A DNA stretch of 44,399 nucleotides, from NCBI GenBank assembly GCA_024102915.1, contig JAGFJG010000196.1:1-44399 (forward strand), written 5' to 3'. Each line of letters starts with the position of its first letter. Within the stretch, counting starts at the first letter, position 1. Under the pieces are notes generated by a model that was not told the origin of the DNA, made no database searches, and saw nothing but the letters and a program-made list of their open reading frames with translations. The translations under genes and the position numbers were made by a program. Of this stretch, positions 39,407 through 44,399 are shown one piece after another. Source of the stretch: Caldilineales bacterium. Its GTDB lineage: Bacteria > Chloroflexota > Anaerolineae > J102.

Positions 39407-40174
39407 GTGAAAACGCTCATCATCATTCCCGCATTCAATGAAGCGAGCAACCTGCCGCATGTGTTGCCGCAGGTGCGTGAAGCCGCGCCCGCTGCCGATA
39501 TCGTCGTGGTCGACGACCATTCCGCCGACGCCACCGGTCGCATCACCCGCGACTTTGGGGCGCAGAGCATTCGTCTGCCCAATAATCTGGGCTATGGCGG
39601 CGCCGTGCAAACCGGGTTTCGCTATGGCGCCCAACGCGGCTATGATTTCGGGGTGATGATGGACGCGGATGGCCAGCACGACCCGACCTGCATCCCCGCC
39701 CTGCTTCAGCCTGTGTGCGACGGCCTCTGCGATGTGGCGGTCGGCTCCCGCTTCACCGGCGACATGACCTATCAGGCCTCGTGGGTGCGGCGGTTGGGCA
39801 TGCGATTGTTCGCCGGCATCGCCAGCGCTCTCACCGGCCAGCGCGTGACCGATGCCACCTCCGGTTTCCAGGCCATGAATGGCGAGGTGATGGCCTTCTT
39901 CGCCGAGGAAAACTACCCCAGCGATTACCCCGACGCCGACACCCTGATCATGCTGCATTATGCCGGATTTCGCGTGCGGGAAGTGCCGGTGACCATGCAC
40001 GAACGCATCTCCGGCAAATCGATGCACAGCAGCCTGAAGGCGATTTACTACATTGTGAAGATGTTGCTCTCCATCGTCATCGTCTTTTTCCGCTATCGTA
40101 CCAGCGCCGGGATGCGGCGATTCCCGGCGGCGGAGCATTCGCAAATCTCCACTGAGCAGGCAGGCAGGTCATGA
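39407..40174 (+). CDS. GT2 glycosyltransferase, dolichol-phosphate-mannose-synthase-like
   Basis: A 255-residue GT-A enzyme. The N-terminus VKTLIIIPAFNEASNLPHVL begins directly with the first strand, so the GTG at 39407 is the start. VVVDDHSADAT and MMDADGQHDP are the nucleotide-sugar and metal motifs, and VGSRFTGD and QAMNGEV are typical of the DPM-synthase group, which load a polyprenyl phosphate with one sugar. A C-terminal hydrophobic segment (IYYIVKMLLSIVIVFFRYR) could be peripheral or membrane-inserted. GT-C enzymes (5549, 13380) need such lipid-linked donors, so this may feed them (inference). The next gene overlaps by 4 nt (ATGA). There is no clear ribosome site. Confidence 0.9.
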   Translation: MKTLIIIPAFNEASNLPHVLPQVREAAPAADIVVVDDHSADATGRITRDFGAQSIRLPNNLGYGGAVQTGFRYGAQRGYDFGVMMDADGQHDPTCIPALLQPVCDGLCDVAVGSRFTGDMTYQASWVRRLGMRLFAGIASALTGQRVTDATSGFQAMNGEVMAFFAEENYPSDYPDADTLIMLHYAGFRVREVPVTMHERISGKSMHSSLKAIYYIVKMLLSIVIVFFRYRTSAGMRRFPAAEHSQISTEQAGRS

Positions 40175-41043
40175 TGCAGGCGGCGCTTTCCATTGATCTG
40201 GAATCCTACTGGCACGCAGAATTGCTGCGCCGTCTCGTCGACCGCAACAGCGCGGATGACCGGGTGCTGCCTGCCACCTTGCCCCTGCTCGACTTGTTGG
40301 CCGACCGCGGGGTCACAGCCACATTCTTTGTGGTGGGCGAGATCATCGACGAATATCCGGCATTGGTCAAACGCATTGTGGCGGAAGGGCATGAGATCGG
40401 TTGCCACGGCTATACCCACAGGCCGTTGTGGTCGTTGAACGAGACCACCTTCAACGCCGAATTGTCATTATTCACATCCGCCCTGCGCCGCCATTTGCCC
40501 GGCGTGATCCCGCGCGGTTTTCGCGCCCCCACCTTCAGCCTCTCCCCCGACACAGCCTGGGCGCTGGCTGTGCTGGCGCGACATGGCTACGAGTATGATT
40601 CCAGCGTCTTCCCGATGCGCACGCCGCTGTATGGCGTGCCTGGCTGCCCGCCCCGGCCCTATCGCCCCGCCCCCAACATGATCGACAACGACCCGGCTGC
40701 ACCCATCTGGGAGTGGCCGCTGACCGCCTGGCGGATCGGCCCGCTGACGCTGCCGGTGTGCGGCGGCTTTTATCTGCGCACGCTGCCGATGCCAGTCATC
40801 ATCCATGGCATGCGCAAGGCCATGCAGCAAGGCCCCATCGTCGTCTATCTGCACCCCTGGGAACTCGACGAAGAGACCCCGCGGCTACCCCTTTCTCGCC
40901 GTGACCGCTTTATCACTTACCACAACATCGGCGCGGCCACGCGGCGACGGCTGGAGAAACTGCTTGAGCAATTCGATTTCACGACCATGACCAATGTGCT
41001 GGCGTTGCGCGGGCGTGATCGGAAGGTGAGGGTCAGGTCGTAA
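40171..41043 (+). CDS. Polysaccharide deacetylase (NodB-type, DUF3473-like C-terminus)
   Basis: A 290-residue carbohydrate esterase 4 domain. SIDLESYWH holds the catalytic and metal-binding Asp region, GHEIGCHGYTHRPLW the two metal-binding His residues, GFRAPTFSLSPDTAW the Arg/Pro motif 3, and VVYLHPWELDEETPRLPL the late motif with the catalytic His, as in deacetylases of exopolysaccharide clusters. No signal peptide is present, so it may act on lipid-linked or cytoplasmic glycans. It overlaps the GT2 gene by ATGA, so the two probably modify the same glycan. Acetyl-group removal from an amino sugar is the family reaction; the exact glycan is unknown. Confidence 0.92.
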   Translation: MMQAALSIDLESYWHAELLRRLVDRNSADDRVLPATLPLLDLLADRGVTATFFVVGEIIDEYPALVKRIVAEGHEIGCHGYTHRPLWSLNETTFNAELSLFTSALRRHLPGVIPRGFRAPTFSLSPDTAWALAVLARHGYEYDSSVFPMRTPLYGVPGCPPRPYRPAPNMIDNDPAAPIWEWPLTAWRIGPLTLPVCGGFYLRTLPMPVIIHGMRKAMQQGPIVVYLHPWELDEETPRLPLSRRDRFITYHNIGAATRRRLEKLLEQFDFTTMTNVLALRGRDRKVRVRS

Positions 41044-41085
41044 TTCACACTGGGAGGGGCCGCGTGCGTGAGAAGAGATTCCCCT

Positions 41086-41115
41086 TTGACGCCCCCGATC
41101 TGGCGGTGCTATACT
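41086..41115 (+). promoter_or_regulatory. Promoter of the papain-fold peptidase gene
   Basis: TTGACG (41086-41091), an 18-bp spacer and an extended -10, TGC-TATACT (41107-41115). The start is predicted near 41122, giving a leader of about 95 nt that is filled by the repeat at 41130-41197. Confidence 0.82.
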
Positions 41116-41129
41116 GCCGCCGACCCCTG

Positions 41130-41197
41130 AATAGCAGATAGCCAGTAGCCGGTGGCAGGCAGCGGTTAGTCACACACACCGCTTACCGATCACCGAT
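41130..41197. repeat. Degenerate 7-nt-period repeat in the peptidase leader
   Basis: GATAGCC, AGTAGCC, GGTGGCA and similar units, then ACCGATC, ACCGATC, ACCG. It lies between the promoter and the ribosome-binding site GGAG (41208-41211), so it will be part of the mRNA. Confidence 0.6.
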
Positions 41198-41217
41198 CAC
41201 CGCCCACGGAGAACCCC

Positions 41218-43077
41218 ATGCCAGGTCAGACCCCCCCACGTCCGATGATGGATGCCGCGCCCTTGCAGCAGATCGTCGAGCTGACAGGCGCACAGATCGA
41301 TACGCTAAGAGGCTACTGGATCGACAGCGTCCAGGAATTTCTGGCGGTGGAAGAGTTGCCGGGCGGTCGCGGCCACCTGCGTAATCTTCTCGGCGTTGAC
41401 GATGAGGATCTGGAACGGCTAATCAAGCGGGGCGAGCGCGTGCTGGGCGTGATGCGCGGGGGCGCACAGGATGGGGATGCGGTCATGGATTTCGACTATG
41501 GCACAGGCGCTTTAGAGCCGCCGGCGGCGGAGCGGGATGCCGAAGCATTCGACGCCATCCCCTTTGCAGGCGAACTGCCTGCCAGCATCCATTACGCCGA
41601 CATCATGCCCTCGGCTCGCAACCAGGGCATCCGCGGTACCTGTGTGGCCCATGCCGCCGCGGCTGTGCGCGAATTGCTGGAAATCCAGGCGGGCGCGACC
41701 AAAGCGGACGAGGTCGATCTGTCCGAGGAGTTCATCTACTGGTGGTGCAAAGAACAGGACAGGCTGCCCACGGTCAGCGGCACCTATCCCCATCTTGGCA
41801 TCGAATGCCTGGCCAAAATCGGCACAGTCACGGAAGAGGTTTGGGAGTATGACCCCGAACAGCGGTCGGGCGACGAAGGGCATGGCCCGCCCCCGGATGA
41901 CGCCCTGGGCGACGCCGAGCAATATCGCCTGAAACGGGCTTATCGTCTCGACCCCAAAAACGTGACCAGCATCAAAAACGCCCTGGCTAATGGCAAAGGC
42001 ATGCTCTTCGCCATTCCCGTTTTCAATTCCTGGTACGCCAATCGCAACACGCGGCGCTTTGGCAAGATCATCATGCCCCTGCCCGGCGAGCAGGGCAACG
42101 GCGCCCATGCCATGGCTTTGATCGGCTATGTCGATGACGAAGACGCGCCCGGCGGCGGCTACTTTGTATTGCGCAACTCCTGGTCGCCCTGGGGAACCGA
42201 AAACCCGCTCGGCCCCGGCTATGGCACAATCCCTTACGCCTTTATCGCCAGGCACAACATGGCCGCGCACACCGGCGACCGCGCCTCGCGCAGCGATATC
42301 TATATTCGCGACAACGCCGACGACAAAGGCGAAGTCCCCAGCGAAGGCCCGATCCATGACAGCCCCGATATCTGGGTGCGGCTGGCCGAGGATGGCGAAG
42401 AGCGCCATCAGATGCCGCAGGCTGGCGAGGAATGTTGGATTTACGTGCGGGCCTGGAATCTTGGCCCGGATGAAGCGGCGGACGTGCAGGCGACGATCTT
42501 CCAGGCTCCAGCCTCGACTTCGATCTGGCCGCGGCACTGGCAGGAGATCGGGCAGGTCGAGTTCCCCGCCATCGCCGCCGGGCAATCAGCCACGGACGCG
42601 CTGGCCTGGACTCCGCCTGACGACGGCCCCTTCGCCTTCCTCGTCCGCCTCAGTTCGCCCGATGATGCGGTGCAGCAGGAAGGGGCGGTGCGAGAAGACA
42701 ACAACATCGCCCAGAAAAACCTGGTGATCTTGCAGGCGAAACCGGGCGAGAAAGCTGAGTTCGCTTTCGCCATGTACGGTCTGCCGGGACAACTGGCGCA
42801 AATGGATCTGGAAATTGATCGCCGCGCGTTTCGGCGCGGTCGCGTGGAATTGCGTATGGCGGAACGGGGCGGATCATCGGGGGATGACCGGCTGGTGGAG
42901 GATGCGGCCCGGCTGGCCGAGTTAACGACGCAGGCCACCGAATCCGAAAAAGTGGGGGTGGCGATCACGCCCGACGCCAGCGCCGAAGCCGGGGAGAGTA
43001 GCGACATCATCCTCACCCAGCGCTACGGGCGTTATCTGGTGGGGAGATTAACGGTACGGGTGGAGATCATTGCCTGA
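41218..43077 (+). CDS. Cytoplasmic papain-fold (C1) peptidase with HhH-like N-terminus and CARDB-like domain
   Basis: A 619-residue protein without signal peptide. Residues 15-80 (LTGAQIDTLRGYWIDSVQEF...GRGHLRNLLGV...LIKRGERVL) look like a helix-hairpin-helix/DUF4332-type helical domain. Residues 120-350 are a papain-like peptidase: oxyanion Gln and nucleophile in NQGIRGTCVAHA (Q136, C142), His in GAHAMALIGYVDDED (H297) and Asn in LRNSWSPWG (N320). Residues 380-510 fit a CARDB/Ig-like domain (DIWVRLAEDG..., VRAWNLGPDEAADVQATIF, ARTF-like strands). A C-terminal beta region (530-619) follows. Most C1 enzymes are secreted or lysosomal, so a cytoplasmic form is odd. GGAG lies 6 nt before the ATG and a strong promoter is present. 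The substrate is unknown. Confidence 0.85.
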   Translation: MPGQTPPRPMMDAAPLQQIVELTGAQIDTLRGYWIDSVQEFLAVEELPGGRGHLRNLLGVDDEDLERLIKRGERVLGVMRGGAQDGDAVMDFDYGTGALEPPAAERDAEAFDAIPFAGELPASIHYADIMPSARNQGIRGTCVAHAAAAVRELLEIQAGATKADEVDLSEEFIYWWCKEQDRLPTVSGTYPHLGIECLAKIGTVTEEVWEYDPEQRSGDEGHGPPPDDALGDAEQYRLKRAYRLDPKNVTSIKNALANGKGMLFAIPVFNSWYANRNTRRFGKIIMPLPGEQGNGAHAMALIGYVDDEDAPGGGYFVLRNSWSPWGTENPLGPGYGTIPYAFIARHNMAAHTGDRASRSDIYIRDNADDKGEVPSEGPIHDSPDIWVRLAEDGEERHQMPQAGEECWIYVRAWNLGPDEAADVQATIFQAPASTSIWPRHWQEIGQVEFPAIAAGQSATDALAWTPPDDGPFAFLVRLSSPDDAVQQEGAVREDNNIAQKNLVILQAKPGEKAEFAFAMYGLPGQLAQMDLEIDRRAFRRGRVELRMAERGGSSGDDRLVEDAARLAELTTQATESEKVGVAITPDASAEAGESSDIILTQRYGRYLVGRLTVRVEIIA

Positions 43078-43097
43078 GTTGCGTTCACCAGTCGCAA

Positions 43098-44399
43098 TCA
43101 CTTCGTCCGCAATAATCGCAAACCGTTCAGCACCACAATCAGCGTGCTGCCCTCGTGACCGACCACGCCCAGAGGTAATGGGATTCCGATGCTGAGGGTG
43201 GCGACGACCAGCACTGCCATCATGCCCACCGAGATCACGATATTCTGGGCGATGATGCGCCGCGAGCGTCGGGCCAGACTCATCGTCAATGGCAGTTTGG
43301 AGAGATCATCCGACATCAGCACGATGTCGGCGGTCTCCAGCGCCACATCCGCTCCAGCCGCGCCCATAGCAATGCCGACGGTCGAGAGCGCCAGCGCCGG
43401 CGCGTCGTTGACCCCATCACCGACCATCGCCACCTTGCGGCCATCGTTCAGGTATTGGCGGATCACCGAGACTTTGTCGGCGGGCAGCAAGTCGGCGTGC
43501 ACCTCGTCGATGCCCACGCTCTCTGCGATCTGGGCGGCCACCTGGGCATGGTCGCCTGTGACCATGGCGATCTGCTTGATGCCAAGATCGTGCAATTCCC
43601 GTACAGTCTGGGCTGCCACGTCTCGCATCTGGTCGGCCACGCCGATGGCGCCAATCAACTCCTGATCCCGAAACACCAACACCGTCGTATTCCCCGCCGC
43701 CTGTAATTCGGCCACAGCTGGGGGCAGGGTCATGGCTTCGGACTCGAATTTGCCATTCATGCGGGCATTGCCAATGGCCAGACGTTGGCCGTCAATCACA
43801 GCTCGCACGCCCTTGCCCGGCATCGAAACAAATTGCTCCGGTTCGCTCAGGTGGAGGTCTCTGGCCTGAGCGGCGCGCACGATCGCCTCGGCCAATGGAT
43901 GTTCGGATCGGCGCTCGGCGCTGGCCACCAGGCGCAGGAATTCATCCTCGGTTGCGTCATCGAAGACCAGCACGTCGGTCACCTCCGGCCTGCCCGTGGT
44001 GAGGGTGCCGGTTTTGTCAAAGGCGATGGTATCGACCATGGCCGCGCTCTCCAGGTGCGCCCCCCCCTTGAATAGGATGCCGTTGCGAGCGCCGCCGGCG
44101 ATGGCCGAGAGGATCGAAGCGGGCGTGCTGATCACCAGAGCGCAGGGGGATGCGACCACCAACAAGGTCATGGCCCGATAGAAAACGATGTCGAACGGAT
44201 AGTTGAGCAGGAAGACGCCGACGAGAATGACCAGGGTCACAGTCACCAAAACGCCGATGGCATAAGGATGAGCAAAGCGGTCGATCATTCGTTGGGTAGG
44301 AGCGCGTTCGCTCTGCGCTTCGGCCACCATGTCGATGATCTTGGCCAGGGTGGAGTCCTGCGCCTGCTTGGTACAGCGCACATTGATCGACCCTTCCTG
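43098..44399 (-). CDS. Heavy-metal-transporting P1B-type ATPase, partial (N-terminus beyond the right edge)
   Basis: The frame is open to the window end (codons before 44381 read Q-E-G-S-I-N-V), so the N-terminal metal-binding part and the first helices are missing. The visible part holds the actuator end (VRCTKQAQDSTLAKIIDMV), the membrane segment with SPCALVISTPASI (SPC metal-site motif), phosphorylation motif DKTGTLTTG, HP motif in SEHPLAEAI, GDGVNDAPALA and the last helices (IGIPLPLGVVGHEGSTLIVVLNGLRLL). The last helix sequence GHEGSTLIVVLNGLRLL is typical of the Zn/Cd/Pb group (ZntA-like) rather than Cu. It exports the ion using ATP. The gene converges on the peptidase gene; only a weak 5-bp hairpin lies between. 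Confidence 0.92.
   Translation of the reverse strand, partial: QEGSINVRCTKQAQDSTLAKIIDMVAEAQSERAPTQRMIDRFAHPYAIGVLVTVTLVILVGVFLLNYPFDIVFYRAMTLLVVASPCALVISTPASILSAIAGGARNGILFKGGAHLESAAMVDTIAFDKTGTLTTGRPEVTDVLVFDDATEDEFLRLVASAERRSEHPLAEAIVRAAQARDLHLSEPEQFVSMPGKGVRAVIDGQRLAIGNARMNGKFESEAMTLPPAVAELQAAGNTTVLVFRDQELIGAIGVADQMRDVAAQTVRELHDLGIKQIAMVTGDHAQVAAQIAESVGIDEVHADLLPADKVSVIRQYLNDGRKVAMVGDGVNDAPALALSTVGIAMGAAGADVALETADIVLMSDDLSKLPLTMSLARRSRRIIAQNIVISVGMMAVLVVATLSIGIPLPLGVVGHEGSTLIVVLNGLRLLRTK

Noticed and set aside
41512..42585. 357-residue open frame antisense to the papain-fold peptidase
   Set aside because: The active-site motifs are on the plus strand; this frame has no motif and covers conserved codons of the real gene.
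43079..43097. Terminator between the peptidase and P-type ATPase genes
   Set aside because: Only a 5-bp TTGCG/CGCAA stem without a T-tract.

Overview
The window (about 60% G+C by eye) reads as chromosomal DNA of a Chloroflexota bacterium, most likely of the Anaerolineae/Caldilineae type. The reasons are the many exported proteins with long Pro/Thr linkers and a Y-L-P tail at the C-terminus, the F420 genes, a 2-oxoacid:ferredoxin oxidoreductase, and short-period intergenic repeats. The taxonomic call is inference. I see no insertion sequence, phage gene, integrase, CRISPR array or rRNA. One tRNA is present.

Layout. 1-3000 (+): MBL-fold hydrolase, thioredoxin overlapping a rhodanese, methyltransferase, small membrane protein. 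3034-5430 (-): tRNA-Pro(GGG) with promoter and intrinsic terminator, followed directly by a PdtaS/PdtaR-type kinase and ANTAR antiterminator pair. 5549-7612 (+): GT39-like membrane glycosyltransferase. 7661-11860: coenzyme A block, with coaX (-) divergent from panG-panB-panC (+). The pan operon has a promoter, a 5' leader with a two-bulged-A hairpin that fits the pan RNA motif, and an intrinsic terminator just before the first codon. Inverted copies of a roughly 100-nt repeat flank this operon. 11862-15245 (-): DUF2723 glycosyltransferase and a secreted PT-linker protein. 15438-18530 (+): 1030-aa UvrD-like helicase with an inserted DEDDh exonuclease. 18760 (+): rpsU with promoter, 5' hairpin and bidirectional terminator. 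19048-23057 (-): CBS protein, KorA, and KorB fused to CBS domains. 23088-26020 (-): npdG-cofE (F420) and an AI-2E-family permease. 26273-39367 (+): surface and signalling cluster made of two secreted PT-linker proteins, an OmpR-type regulator, a 1415-aa repeat protein, a membrane TPR protein, a membrane beta-propeller and a hybrid-sensor histidine kinase. 39407-41043 (+): DPM-synthase-like GT2 and a polysaccharide deacetylase. 41218-43077 (+): intracellular papain-fold peptidase. 43098 to the right edge (-): heavy-metal P-type ATPase, cut by the window.

How the parts work together. coaX, panG, panB and panC cover most of the route from ketoisovalerate and beta-alanine to phosphopantothenate (panD is not here). 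Their probable control by an RNA switch is the strongest regulatory story in the window. CBS-KorA-KorB couples 2-oxoacid oxidation to likely adenine-nucleotide sensing. The glycosyltransferases and PT-rich exported proteins suggest an O-glycosylated cell surface monitored by the two-component system whose genes bracket the surface proteins. Extended -10 promoters of the form TGCTATACT recur in front of transcription units.
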